Shown here in pieces: positions 43,061-51,492 of a DNA stretch of 64,000 bases. The position numbers were made by a program, and so were the translations under genes. The notes beneath the pieces are model-generated. The model did no database searches. It had not been told where the DNA came from and saw nothing but the letters and a program-made list of their open reading frames with translations. The stretch spans positions 29,822 to 93,821 of the forward strand of contig MNWR01000029.1 of NCBI GenBank assembly GCA_001872725.1, written 5' to 3'. The number at the start of each line of letters is the position of its first letter. The first letter of the stretch is position 1. This stretch comes from Proteobacteria bacterium CG1_02_64_396. GTDB lineage: Bacteria > Pseudomonadota > MNWR01 > CG1-02-64-396.

Positions 43061-44541
43061 GCCCCCCCATGAATCCCCAAACCGCTTTCGACCTGCTGCT
43101 GGGCGCCCCCCTCTTCGGCGCCGCGCTGCTGGCCTTCATCGGCCATAGCCACCGGGCCGCCGTGGTCAATATTTTGATCGCCGCCCTCACCCTGGCCGGG
43201 GCGGTGGTGCTCGCGCTCGACGTTCTAGGGTCGGGGCCGCGCACCCTGTACGGGCAGGCCTTCTTCCTTGATTCGTTCAATACCTTTTTGGTGGTTCTGA
43301 CCGCCTTCGTCGCCACCACCACGGCGCTGTTCTCCCGCCCCTACATGGCCTTCGAGGCGCGCCACCGGGGGCTCCCTTCGCGGCGGATGCGGCTCTATCA
43401 CGCCATGGTGCAGCTTTTTATTTTTGGGATGTTGCTGGCGCTGACCACCAACAACTTGGGGGTGATGTGGGTGGCGCTGGAGCTCGCCACCATGGCGACG
43501 GTGCTGCTGGTGTCGCTCTACCGCACCCCCGATTCCATCGAGGCGGCCTGGAAGTACTTCATTCTCTGCGGCGTCGGGATCGCCCAGGCCCTCTTCGGCA
43601 CCGTGCTGATTTTCTTTGCCGCTACCCAGGTGCTGGGGCACGGCAACGAGGCGCTGACCTGGACCGCCCTTTATGCCCACGCCGACGACCTGGAGCCGGT
43701 GGTGATGGGGCTGGCGTTCGCTTTTTTGATGGTCGGCTACGGCACCAAGGTGGGGTTGGTGCCGCTGCACGCCTGGCTGCCCGACGCCCACTCCGAGGGG
43801 CCGACCCCGGTCTCGGCGGTGCTGTCGGGGCTGCTGCTCAACGTCGCCCTCTACGCCCTGGTGCGCTGCAAGGTGCTGGTGGAGGGGGCGACCGGATCGA
43901 CCCTGCCGGGGACGATCATGATCGGTTTCGGATTGACCTCGTTTTTGGTCGCCGCCTTCTTTTTGCACAAACAGCGCGACATCAAGCGGATGTACGCCTA
44001 TTCGTCGGTGGAGCACATGGGGCTGATGACCCTGGCCTTCGGCATCGGCACCCACCTGGCGACCGTGGCGGGGCTGCTGCACATGACGGTGCACTCGCTG
44101 GTGAAATCGGGGATTTTCTTTACCGTCGGCCACGCCGCCCAGGCGATGGGCAGTCAGGCGATGCCCAAAATCCGGGGGTTGATCCGCCACTCGCCGGGGA
44201 TCGGTTGGGGGCTGCTCATCGGCACCCTGGCGATTGCCGGATTCCCCCCCTTCGGGCTCTTCGTCAGCGAACTGCTGCTGCTCACCGCCACGGTGCAGAG
44301 TCACCCCTGGATCACCGTGCCGCTGTTGTTCGGCCTGGTGATCGCTTTCGCCGGACTCTTTCGCCACCTGCAACCGATGGTCTTCGGCAATCCCCCCCCC
44401 ACGGCGATCAAGGTGAAGGTCGATTTCACCCCGGTGATCCTGCACCTGACCTTGGCGCTGCTGCTGGGATTGATGCTGCCCAACTTCCTTTCGGATTGGT
44501 TCGAAACCGCCTCGAATTTGCTGACGCCGGGGGGGGGCTGA
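43057..44541 (+). CDS. hyfF: Hydrogenase-4-like membrane subunit F (NuoN/M type)
   Basis: A 494-residue antiporter-like subunit. Motifs: LGVMWVALELATMATVLLVS (~135), GYGTKVGLVPLHAWLPDAHS (~230), RDIKRMYAYSSVEHMGLMTL (~310) and MTVHSLVKSGIFFTVGHAAQ (~345). GTG 43057 overlaps the hyfE stop; ATG four codons later is an alternative. A 220-base repeat-bearing gap follows before hyfG. Confidence 0.92.
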   Translation: MSPPMNPQTAFDLLLGAPLFGAALLAFIGHSHRAAVVNILIAALTLAGAVVLALDVLGSGPRTLYGQAFFLDSFNTFLVVLTAFVATTTALFSRPYMAFEARHRGLPSRRMRLYHAMVQLFIFGMLLALTTNNLGVMWVALELATMATVLLVSLYRTPDSIEAAWKYFILCGVGIAQALFGTVLIFFAATQVLGHGNEALTWTALYAHADDLEPVVMGLAFAFLMVGYGTKVGLVPLHAWLPDAHSEGPTPVSAVLSGLLLNVALYALVRCKVLVEGATGSTLPGTIMIGFGLTSFLVAAFFLHKQRDIKRMYAYSSVEHMGLMTLAFGIGTHLATVAGLLHMTVHSLVKSGIFFTVGHAAQAMGSQAMPKIRGLIRHSPGIGWGLLIGTLAIAGFPPFGLFVSELLLLTATVQSHPWITVPLLFGLVIAFAGLFRHLQPMVFGNPPPTAIKVKVDFTPVILHLTLALLLGLMLPNFLSDWFETASNLLTPGGG

Positions 44542-44761
44542 TGTTGGGCAACCACTGCGGAGCAAATCCAAGGGACGGGGGTTTAGCCGCCAATTCGCGG
44601 ACAGAAGTCCGCTCCCACAACCAAAAGCGACCTTCCGAGCTAGCCTGTGGGAGGCGACTTATGTGGCCGAACGGAAGGGGCGCAGGCGGTGGATGCGCTA
44701 CGCTTATCCACCCTACTCCTCCCCGGAATGACGCCTCTCCATGGGAAAAGGGGGTGCGCGT
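44542..44761. repeat. Repeat-bearing gap between hyfF and hyfG
   Basis: A REP palindrome (GCGGACAGAAGTCCGC near 44597), a GTGGGAGGCGAC motif and one copy of the GCTTATCCACCCTAC-type element (44688-44716). No gene is supported. Confidence 0.85.
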
Positions 44762-46330
44762 ATGACCCGGTCCACCCTCATCCGCGCCCTGCGCGCCCAA
44801 GGGATCGACGTCGTTGAAGAGGCGGGCGGTCTGGTTTGTCTGCCCTTGGCGCAATGGCTGGCGAGCGCCTTGATTGCCAAAAACGAGGGGTGTCGTCTGG
44901 TCGATCTTTGGGCGATGGACGACGCCGCCCTGGGGGGCACCTTCTCGGTGGTCGCCGCCTTCGCCCTGTCCCGTCGCCCCCCAGTGGTGCTGTGTGCGAC
45001 CCTACCCGAGGGGGTGGAACGTTTTCCCTCCCTGACGCCGACCTTCCCCAGCGCCGCCCGGCTGGAGCGGGCAATCCGCGATTTGCTGGGGCTCATCCCC
45101 GAGGGGCATCCAGACACCCGCCCCTGGCTGCTCCATGTCGCCCCAGGCCACCCGGAGCGTTTTCATCCCCTGCGCTGCGACGCCGCCGCCGACGCCCTGC
45201 CCCCCCTGATATCGCAGCGTTACCCCTTTTTGCGGGTCGAGGGGGAGGGGGTACACGAGATTCCGGTGGGGCCGGTCCACGCCGGGGTGATCGAGCCGGG
45301 CCACTTTCGGTTTCAGGTCATCGGCGAGGAGATCCTCAATTTAGAGGAGCGCTTCGGCTATCTGCACCGGGGGATCGAAAAGCGGATGGTGGGGCTGACC
45401 CCGGTCCAGGGGGTCAAGCTGGCGACCCGGCAAAGCGGCGACGCCGCCGTCGGCATGGGCTGGGCTTTTTGTCGTGCGGTCGAAAAAGCGCTCGCGGTCG
45501 AGATCCCCCCTGCCGCCGTCTGGAGTCGCGCCCTGCTCGCCGAACGGGAGCGGATCGCCAATCACGTCGGCGACATCGGGGCGATTTGCAACGATGTCGC
45601 TTTTTCGTTCATGCACATGCAGACCCTCAAACTGCGCGAAGAGATGGCGCGGCTACACCTGGAGATCTTCGGCCATCGTCTGCTCTTCGATCAGGTCATC
45701 CCAGGCGGGGTGACGCGGGTGCCAGATGCGACCCAGCGGCAGCGGTTGGTCGAGCAAACCCAGGCGGTCGCCGCCACCATGGAGCAGCTACGCATCCTGA
45801 TGGACGACACCCCATCGCTACTCACCCGGCTCGACGGCTCGGGGGTGGTCGATTCCGAAACGGCCCAAAGCCTGGGGATGTTGGGCTACGCCGGGCGCGC
45901 CTCGGGGGTCGATGCCGACAGCCGCATCGCGGTCGCCTACGCCCCCTACCACCTGCACGCCCCCGAGGGGTTGGTGCTGCACAAGGGGGATGTGGCGGCC
46001 AGGGTGGCGATCCGCTTCGAAGAGATTGCCCAAAGCGCCCGGCTGATCGCGGCGCTGGTGGCCGATTTTCCGGTGGAGGAGGGTGCTGCGGTGGAATTAC
46101 CTCAGGCTGAGTCGGGGATGCAGGGGTTTGCTTTGATCGAGGGGTGGCGCGGCGAAATCGCCGCCTTCGTGCGCTTCGGAGCGGGAGGACGGATCGACCG
46201 GGCCCGACTGCGCGATCCCTCCTGGTTCAACTGGCCGGGGCTGGAGCTGGCGGTGTTGGGGGTGCCGGTGCCCGATTTCCCGCTATGCAACAAGTCGTTC
46301 AACTGTGCCTATGCGGGGCATGACGGGTGA
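44762..46330 (+). CDS. hyfG: NiFe-hydrogenase-3/4 large-subunit-like protein lacking Ni-Fe ligands (Ehr type)
   Basis: A 522-residue fusion of a NuoC-like N-terminus (~1-150) and a NuoD/hydrogenase-large-subunit-like region. In true group 4 hydrogenases two CxxC pairs bind Ni-Fe. Here the first pair's site reads LATRQSGDAAVGMGWAF (~228) with no cysteine where RxCGxC is expected. The C-terminus reads PDFPLCNKSFNCAYAGHD, where the two cysteines are five residues apart, not CxxC. The Ni-Fe site is therefore absent. This is the hallmark of energy-converting-hydrogenase-related complexes. AAGGGGG precedes ATG 44762. Confidence 0.9.
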   Translation: MTRSTLIRALRAQGIDVVEEAGGLVCLPLAQWLASALIAKNEGCRLVDLWAMDDAALGGTFSVVAAFALSRRPPVVLCATLPEGVERFPSLTPTFPSAARLERAIRDLLGLIPEGHPDTRPWLLHVAPGHPERFHPLRCDAAADALPPLISQRYPFLRVEGEGVHEIPVGPVHAGVIEPGHFRFQVIGEEILNLEERFGYLHRGIEKRMVGLTPVQGVKLATRQSGDAAVGMGWAFCRAVEKALAVEIPPAAVWSRALLAERERIANHVGDIGAICNDVAFSFMHMQTLKLREEMARLHLEIFGHRLLFDQVIPGGVTRVPDATQRQRLVEQTQAVAATMEQLRILMDDTPSLLTRLDGSGVVDSETAQSLGMLGYAGRASGVDADSRIAVAYAPYHLHAPEGLVLHKGDVAARVAIRFEEIAQSARLIAALVADFPVEEGAAVELPQAESGMQGFALIEGWRGEIAAFVRFGAGGRIDRARLRDPSWFNWPGLELAVLGVPVPDFPLCNKSFNCAYAGHDG

Positions 46331-46538
46331 GGGGTTGGGTGACCGGGACTGGGGGTTGAGTTTTTTGTGGGAGCGGACTTCTGTCCGCGAATGAGGGGGC
46401 AAGATGGGTTCAAAAACCTCAGCCGGTTCGGGATGCCCCCCTCCAATCCCACCAACAGATGGAACAACTCAGCGGTCGCTTTGGCCACCACAGGCAAGGG
46501 TTGCGGCCCCGAGACAACCGCAAACAGGGGAGGCTCCC
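46331..46538. repeat. Gap between hyfG and hyfI with a REP palindrome
   Basis: GTGGGAGCGGACTTCTGTCC followed by GCGAA near 46368 forms the usual REP hairpin. The remainder shows nothing recognisable. Confidence 0.75.
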
Positions 46539-47051
46539 ATGATCAAACTCCTACGCACCATCGCCCGCACCGGCACCCTGACCGAACCGCCGCCCCCCGG
46601 AGCCAGCGACATCGAGCGCCTCGGCCCTCAAATCGCCGCAATGATCCAAAAGCGGTTCAAAGGCTCGCTGGCCATCCGTCAGGTCGATGCCGGCTCCTGC
46701 TCGGCCTGCGAGCTGGAGATCCACGCCTTGGGGAATCCCTACTACGACATCAGCCGCTTCGGCCTGCACTTCGTCGCCTCCCCACGCCACGCCGACGTGC
46801 TTTTGGTGACCGGCCCGGTCACCACCCAGATGAGCGAGGCGTTACGCCGCACCTACGCCGCGACCCCCGACCCCAAATGGGTGATCGCCAGCGGCGACTG
46901 CGCCGACCACTGCGGCCTCTTCGGCGAGGACAACTACGCGGTGGCGGGAAGGGTGAGCGAGATCGTGCCGGTCGACCTGGTCATCAAGGGTTGCCCTCCG
47001 GCGCCGGTCGATTTGATGCGGGGATTGCTGCAACTGCTGGAGGGCGATTAA
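46539..47051 (+). CDS. hyfI: Hydrogenase-4-like small subunit I (NuoB type)
   Basis: A 170-residue 4Fe-4S subunit. Four cysteine positions fit the N2-type cluster: GSCSACELE (two), ASGDCADHCG (one used) and IKGCPPAP. It would be the electron donor/acceptor next to HyfG. GGGGAGG five bases before ATG 46539 gives a strong start. No ferredoxin-like HyfH/HyfA, no HyfD, and no hyp maturation genes are nearby. Confidence 0.93.
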   Translation: MIKLLRTIARTGTLTEPPPPGASDIERLGPQIAAMIQKRFKGSLAIRQVDAGSCSACELEIHALGNPYYDISRFGLHFVASPRHADVLLVTGPVTTQMSEALRRTYAATPDPKWVIASGDCADHCGLFGEDNYAVAGRVSEIVPVDLVIKGCPPAPVDLMRGLLQLLEGD

Positions 47052-47137
47052 GGCAGCTTCATGCGCAGAAAAGAGCCATGTTGGCAAGGCTACGTTGTGA
47101 GGTTGCCCGATGGCGGGTCGTTTGCGCCCGTCTTGTT

Positions 47138-48052
47138 TTACCGCTCGCTGTTTTCTTGCTCCTTCAAAAACCTCGCGACTTGATCCAGAGCCTCCTCAAG
47201 TCGGGGGTTTTCGGCGGTGGTCAACACATGGGGCACCTTCGATTCGGCGGGGAACCAGTGGATCAGCCGCTGCTTCGAGGCGACCGAGCGCAGCACCACC
47301 TCGCTCGATTCGGGGTCGATGGTCCCGTCGTCCCGCGATTGCATCACCAGGATCGGCTGTTTGATCTGCCCCAATACCTCCCGCACCGCCTTTTGAAAGT
47401 CGTTGAGCTGGGCAATCGCTTTAAGGGGGCGTCGTTCGTAGTAAAACGGTTTTTCCTCTTCCGTCAGGGGGCGGACATCCTCCTCTTTGAGCCAAGAGAC
47501 GTAGTTGGCCAGCCAGGCGGTTTTGGAGCGGTGGATCAACGCGGGGGAGAGGGCGGCGATGGCTCGGAATTGCGCCGGTTGGGTCGCCGCCTCGTACAAA
47601 ACCGCCAGCCCCCCGGTCGAAAGCCCCACCCCGTAAACCCGGTCGCAGGCGCTGTGCAGCGCGGTGGCGGCGGCGTCGACCACCTCCACCCACTCGGGCC
47701 AAGTGCAGGCTTTTAAATCCTCGGGGGAGGTGCCGTGGCCCGGCAGCCGCACCCCGTAGACGGTGAACCCCTCCTGGACCAACCGCGCCCCGAGCAGCCG
47801 CATCTCCCAGGGGGATCCGGTAAAACCGTGGGCCAGTACCACCCCGGCGCCGTTGGGGTGATCGGGAATCAGCAGAAACGGGGCGCCGTGTTCGTTGCGC
47901 GGTTTCTGAGGGCCGACCCCGCCTTGGTAGGCGGCCAGATCGGCGGCAAACAGAGCGTTCAGCGGCGCCTGGGGTTGCATCGCCTCATCCCCCTGGGCGG
48001 AGCCGACAATCAGGCTCAGCAGCAGTACCCATCCCACCAGCCAACGATTCAT
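47138..48052 (-). CDS. Exported alpha/beta-hydrolase (carboxylesterase-like)
   Basis: A 304-residue hydrolase with an N-terminal signal or anchor (LVGWVLLLSLIVGSAQG). The oxyanion region is VVLAHGFTGSPWEMRLLG (~72), LPGHGTSPEDL follows, the nucleophile elbow is GVGLSTGGLAVLY (~145), and LVMQSRDDGTIDPESSE (~240) and VPHVLTTAENPR (~275) supply the acid and histidine. ATG 48052 has AAGAGG six bases upstream; 48067 is an in-frame alternative. Substrate unknown. It is the most distal gene of the minus-strand cobalamin run and may be unrelated to it. Confidence 0.87.
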   Translation of the reverse strand: MNRWLVGWVLLLSLIVGSAQGDEAMQPQAPLNALFAADLAAYQGGVGPQKPRNEHGAPFLLIPDHPNGAGVVLAHGFTGSPWEMRLLGARLVQEGFTVYGVRLPGHGTSPEDLKACTWPEWVEVVDAAATALHSACDRVYGVGLSTGGLAVLYEAATQPAQFRAIAALSPALIHRSKTAWLANYVSWLKEEDVRPLTEEEKPFYYERRPLKAIAQLNDFQKAVREVLGQIKQPILVMQSRDDGTIDPESSEVVLRSVASKQRLIHWFPAESKVPHVLTTAENPRLEEALDQVARFLKEQENSER

Positions 48053-48139
48053 CGCGAACCTCTTCATCCCACAAAACAGGGGTTTTCAAAAACCGCGCGG
48101 CTTCGCAGAAGCGTTGCGCCGCATGTTTTTGCCGTGCCC

Positions 48140-48673
48140 TCAGAATTCGATCCCTTTGCAGGCCTTCAACCCCGCATCGAAGCCGTGTTGGGTTTTCTCA
48201 AGGGTGGTGACCGTATCGGCCACCGCCAGCAGCGCCTCGGGCAGCGGTTTGTGGCCGCCGGTCAGAATCAGGTGCTGCCCCGCCGGTTTTTCTTGGTTGA
48301 CGAAGGCGGCGATCTCTTCCGGGGTGATCCAACCGTATTCGACGGCGTAGAGGATCTCGTCGCAGACCACCAGATCGAAGCCTCCCTCCCGCGACTTTTC
48401 TTGGCAGAAGCGCCAAGCCTTGCGGGCGGTGGCTTGGTCGTGGGCGGGGTTGCGGGTCTCCCAGGTGAAGCCGTCGCCCAGAGCGTGCCATTCGATGGTG
48501 TCGAAGCGCTGCGCCGCCTGTTGTTCTCCGGTCTTCCATCGCCCTTTAATGAACTGCACGACGCAGACCTTCATGCCCCAGCCGGCGGCCCGAAAAACCA
48601 TGCCGAAGGCGGAGGAGGATTTGCCCTTGCCGGGGCCAGTGATGGCCAAAACGCGACCGGAGGTGAGGGTCAT
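48140..48673 (-). CDS. cobO: Cob(I)yrinic acid a,c-diamide adenosyltransferase
   Basis: A 177-residue CobA/BtuR/CobO-type enzyme that transfers the 5'-deoxyadenosyl group of ATP to cobalt. The P-loop ITGPGKGKSSSAFG (~11-24) and the core VVQFIKGRWKTGEQQA, GFDLVVCDEILYAVEYGW and LILTGGHKPLPEALL are diagnostic. Residues FTWETRNPAHD fit the corrinoid-binding segment. It closes the cobalamin operon. The 118 bases before it carry a GCTTATCCACCCTAC-type repeat (48741-48769). Confidence 0.93.
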   Translation of the reverse strand: MTLTSGRVLAITGPGKGKSSSAFGMVFRAAGWGMKVCVVQFIKGRWKTGEQQAAQRFDTIEWHALGDGFTWETRNPAHDQATARKAWRFCQEKSREGGFDLVVCDEILYAVEYGWITPEEIAAFVNQEKPAGQHLILTGGHKPLPEALLAVADTVTTLEKTQHGFDAGLKACKGIEF

Positions 48674-48740
48674 GGGCGACTCCGAACGGTGGTGGTGGGG
48701 GCGTGAGGCCGGTCCACTTACGAAAAACGGTCAACGGGAG

Positions 48741-48769
48741 GTAGGGTGGATAAGCGTAGCGCATCCACC
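48741..48769. repeat. Dispersed GCTTATCCACCCTAC-type element, inverted copy
   Basis: GTAGGGTGGATAAGCG followed by TAGCGCATCCACC, between cobO and the cobA-cbiX gene. One of seven copies in the window. Confidence 0.85.
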
Positions 48770-48791
48770 ACGACGCCGGGGCAAGAACCCA

Positions 48792-49910
48792 TCACCGAGC
48801 CAACCGGCGCAGCACCACCCCATCCAAACCTGGATCGAAGCCCAGCGGTGCACACACCCGAATCGTCAGTCCCGGATGGGTGGCCTTGGCCGACTCTAGT
48901 TGGGTCGGGATGTCCCGCTGCACATGGCCGCCGCTGGCCAAAAACAGGGGCACCGCGTCGATGGTGGTGGCCCCCTCGGCGACCACCTCCGCCACCGCCT
49001 CTTCAATGCTCGGCGACTCGCATTGCAAGAAGGCAACCCCGACCGGGCGACCGGTCCGTTGCCGCAACCGCGCCGCCATCGCCTGAATCCCGTCGCTCGC
49101 CCCCAGGTTGGGGGAGCCGTGGGCGATGAGGAGGATGGCGTCCGACTCGGTCGCCGGGGTGGGGTGGAACCAGTTCAGCTCTTCGTGCAGGGCGGCGACC
49201 GGGCCGATCACCACCAGCGCCGGGGGGCGTAGACCCGCCTGCTCAACCTGCTGCGCGATGGTCCCTAGGGTGCCGATCAGCACCTGCTGATCGGGCAGGG
49301 TGGCGTTGCGGATCACCGCCACCGGGGTGGTGGGATCCTTGCCGCTGGCGATCATCTTCTCGGTCAGCCCGCTCAACCGCCGCACCCCCATGAAGACCAC
49401 CAGGGTTTCGAAGGTTTTGCCCACCGAACCCCAATCGATGGCGGGATAGAAACGGTCGGGGGCCTCGTGGCCGGTGAGCAGCCCGGCGGCGGCGGCGTGG
49501 TCGCGGTGGGTGAGCGGAATTCCGGCGTAGGCCGGTCCGGCGATGCCGCTGCTGATGCCGGGCACCACGGTGAAGTCGATGCCGCTTTCCCGCAGCGCCT
49601 GCGCCTCCTCCCCCCCCCGCCCAAAGACGAAGGGATCGCCCCCTTTCAGCCGCACCACGCAGCGGTGGGTTTCGGCCAGCTGCACCAGGAGGATTTCGAT
49701 TTTTTCCTGGCTTAAGGTGTGGGTCCCCTCGTGTTTGCCGACGTAAATCCGCTCGGCGCCAGGGTGGACCATCGCCATCACCCCGTCGGAAACCAGGGCG
49801 TCGTAGACGACCACGTCGGCCTCGGCCAACAGTTGGGCGGCGCGCAGGGTGAGCAGGCCGGGATCGCCGGGACCGGCGCCGACCAGGTGGACCGTGCCGG
49901 GGAGGGTCAT
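48792..49910 (-). CDS. Fused uroporphyrinogen-III C-methyltransferase and CbiX-like cobaltochelatase
   Basis: A 372-residue two-domain enzyme. Residues ~1-245 are SUMT/CobA: VHLVGAGPGDPGLLTLRAAQ, VRLKGGDPFVFGRGGEEAQA (~87), VVPGISSGIAGPAYAGIPLT (~113) and VVFMGVRRLSGL. Residues ~258-372 are CbiX/SirB-like: DAILLIAHGSPNLGASD with the metal-inserting histidine, VAFLQCESPSIEEAVAE and AVPLFLASGGHVQRDIP. It would make precorrin-2 and insert cobalt in one chain. The start overlaps the HEPN gene stop as ATGA. Confidence 0.9.
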   Translation of the reverse strand: MTLPGTVHLVGAGPGDPGLLTLRAAQLLAEADVVVYDALVSDGVMAMVHPGAERIYVGKHEGTHTLSQEKIEILLVQLAETHRCVVRLKGGDPFVFGRGGEEAQALRESGIDFTVVPGISSGIAGPAYAGIPLTHRDHAAAAGLLTGHEAPDRFYPAIDWGSVGKTFETLVVFMGVRRLSGLTEKMIASGKDPTTPVAVIRNATLPDQQVLIGTLGTIAQQVEQAGLRPPALVVIGPVAALHEELNWFHPTPATESDAILLIAHGSPNLGASDGIQAMAARLRQRTGRPVGVAFLQCESPSIEEAVAEVVAEGATTIDAVPLFLASGGHVQRDIPTQLESAKATHPGLTIRVCAPLGFDPGLDGVVLRRLAR

Positions 49911-50302
49911 TCCGGCCCCTTTTCGAGGGCCGTTAGCCAGCGTTCCAGCAGCTCGGCGTGGCTGGCCAGACGACCGTGGATGCTGGCGGCCAAGGGGGCG
50001 TTGTAGGTGTGGGCGGTCAGATTGCGGTCGTCGATCATCGCCATGGCGGCCCGGGCGTCGACCTCGTCGAGTAGCCCGTTTTGGGCGCAGGCCCGGACCA
50101 CCGGCTTGGGGCTGGCCAGCTCGACCCCATAGCGGCGCGATAGGGTTAGCTGGGCCGTCTTCCAGAGTGCCTCGACGGTGTATTCGAAGCGCTGAATTGC
50201 GGCGTCGCGCTCGACTAGGGTGGGGCGTTCCAGGCCGGTCAGCTCTTGCAACGAGGTCAGTGCCTGACGAGCCTGGTTCAGGCGCTGGGTCAGTCGTTCC
50301 AT
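49907..50302 (-). CDS. HEPN-domain toxin, HepT/HI0074-like
   Basis: A 131-residue helical protein with the motif DDRNLTAHTYN (~103-113), an exact RX4HXY as in HepT RNase toxins, where MntA-type partners AMPylate the tyrosine. Other family signs are AAIQRFEYTVEALWK (~37) and SPKPVVRACAQNGL. It follows the nucleotidyltransferase with a 13-base overlap, and its stop overlaps the cobA-cbiX start. It thus sits inside the cobalamin run. It could alternatively be one of the related 'substrate-binding' proteins of undefined role. Confidence 0.88.
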   Translation of the reverse strand: MERLTQRLNQARQALTSLQELTGLERPTLVERDAAIQRFEYTVEALWKTAQLTLSRRYGVELASPKPVVRACAQNGLLDEVDARAAMAMIDDRNLTAHTYNAPLAASIHGRLASHAELLERWLTALEKGPE

Positions 50303-50589
50303 GGGATCCCCTCCTGTTCGATGGATGCGCGTAAGGCGTCGTCCGCTTCGTTCCAATCGATTAAATCGACCTCGATCAGCAGGTTGCTTTGCGTCAGCGC
50401 TTCACGCAGTTCCGCCAGCAGACCGGGGGGAAGCGGTTGTTTGGGGCGGATGGCCACGTCCACATCGGAAAAACGGCGCGCCGTCCCCCGTGCCCGGGAG
50501 CCGAACAGCACCAGATCGGCCATTGCGGGGGGAAGGTGGGTGCGGATGAGGCGGTGGGCCAGGGTGATATCGGAATCGGCGGCGATCAT
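50290..50589 (-). CDS. MNT-domain nucleotidyltransferase antitoxin, MntA-like
   Basis: A 99-residue minimal nucleotidyltransferase. The active site LVLFGSRARGTARRFSDVDV (~27-46) fits GSX10DXD precisely, the signature of MntA antitoxins that AMPylate HepT. A third acidic position is in IEVDLIDWNE (~72). Its start overlaps the btuD stop as ATGA and its end overlaps the HEPN gene, so both are translated as part of the cobalamin operon. Confidence 0.9.
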   Translation of the reverse strand: MIAADSDITLAHRLIRTHLPPAMADLVLFGSRARGTARRFSDVDVAIRPKQPLPPGLLAELREALTQSNLLIEVDLIDWNEADDALRASIEQEGIPWND

Positions 50590-51368
50590 GGATGGGTGCC
50601 TTGGTAGCGGTAATCGGGCAAAACCAGGGGGCCATCTTCCCCCCGGAGCGACTGCAACGAAACCCCAAAGAGCCCCTGCAACGTTTGGGGATTCATCATC
50701 TCTTTCCCCCCCTCGATCAAACGGCCGTCGCCCGGCAGCAGCCAAAAAACATCACCCAGCACCACCGCTTGATGTAGGTCGTGCAGGGCGGCGATCACCG
50801 TTTTGCCTCGGGCGGCGGCGTCGCGGGCCAGGTGCAGCCACTGGGCTTGGTGCTTGAGGTCGAGGTGGGCGGTCGGTTCGTCGCACAGCCACAGATCGCC
50901 GTCGTGGACGCGCTGCGCCGCCAGCTCCACCCGCTGCCGCTCCCCCCCCGACAGCGACTCCAAAGGTCGGCCCGCCAGGGGTTCCAGGTCGAGCCATTCC
51001 AGCGCCTGGGTCACCCGGTCGCGGTCGTCATTGCAGAAGGGGCTGAAGGGGGAGGTGAAGGGGGCGCGGGCGAGCAACAGCCGGGCGTGGACCGTCAAGC
51101 CAAAGCCGTCGGGGGGGCGTTGCCCCAGCCAGGCGGTGGTTTGGGCGCGGGCGGTGCGGCTGAGCGATGTGAGCGGTTGCTCCCCCCAGAGCGCCTGCCC
51201 CGAAACGATGGGGTGTAGCCCCGCCAAGGCGGCGAGCAGGGTCGATTTGCCCGCGCCGTTGGGGCCGAGCAGCACCGTCACCCGACCCGGCGCGGCCAGG
51301 GCGTTGGCACCGCTCAGAATGGGGCGGCCCCCTTGATTCAGGGTGAGATGGTCCAGGCGTAGGATCAT
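50586..51368 (-). CDS. btuD: Vitamin B12 ABC transporter ATP-binding protein
   Basis: A 260-residue ATPase of the FecE/BtuD type that drives corrinoid import with BtuC and BtuF. Walker A LLGPNGAGKSTLLAAL (~33), signature LESLSGGERQRVELAAQ (~135), Walker B LWLCDEPTAHLD (~158) and the H-loop VIAALHDLHQAV (~188) are intact. ATG 51368 is preferred over a TTG four codons earlier. The 124 bases upstream include a REP palindrome (51383-51409). Confidence 0.92.
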   Translation of the reverse strand: MILRLDHLTLNQGGRPILSGANALAAPGRVTVLLGPNGAGKSTLLAALAGLHPIVSGQALWGEQPLTSLSRTARAQTTAWLGQRPPDGFGLTVHARLLLARAPFTSPFSPFCNDDRDRVTQALEWLDLEPLAGRPLESLSGGERQRVELAAQRVHDGDLWLCDEPTAHLDLKHQAQWLHLARDAAARGKTVIAALHDLHQAVVLGDVFWLLPGDGRLIEGGKEMMNPQTLQGLFGVSLQSLRGEDGPLVLPDYRYQGTHP

Positions 51369-51382
51369 GGATCGAGACAACC

Positions 51383-51409
51383 TGTAGGAGCGCCGTCCCC
51401 GGCGCGATC
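51383..51409. repeat. REP-like palindrome between btuC and btuD
   Basis: GTAGGAGCGCCGTCCCCGGC then GCGAT, immediately upstream of the btuD start. Confidence 0.85.
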
Positions 51410-51492
51410 GTCGGGGTGAGCGGCGAGGGATGGCAGCGCGCCAAGGGTGGTGCTCCCACCACTGCGTTGGATCATCTGGGGTAGGTCTTGCC

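Noticed and set aside
44762..46330. Functional NiFe-hydrogenase large subunit
   Set aside because: Both cysteine pairs that would hold the metals are missing or misplaced.
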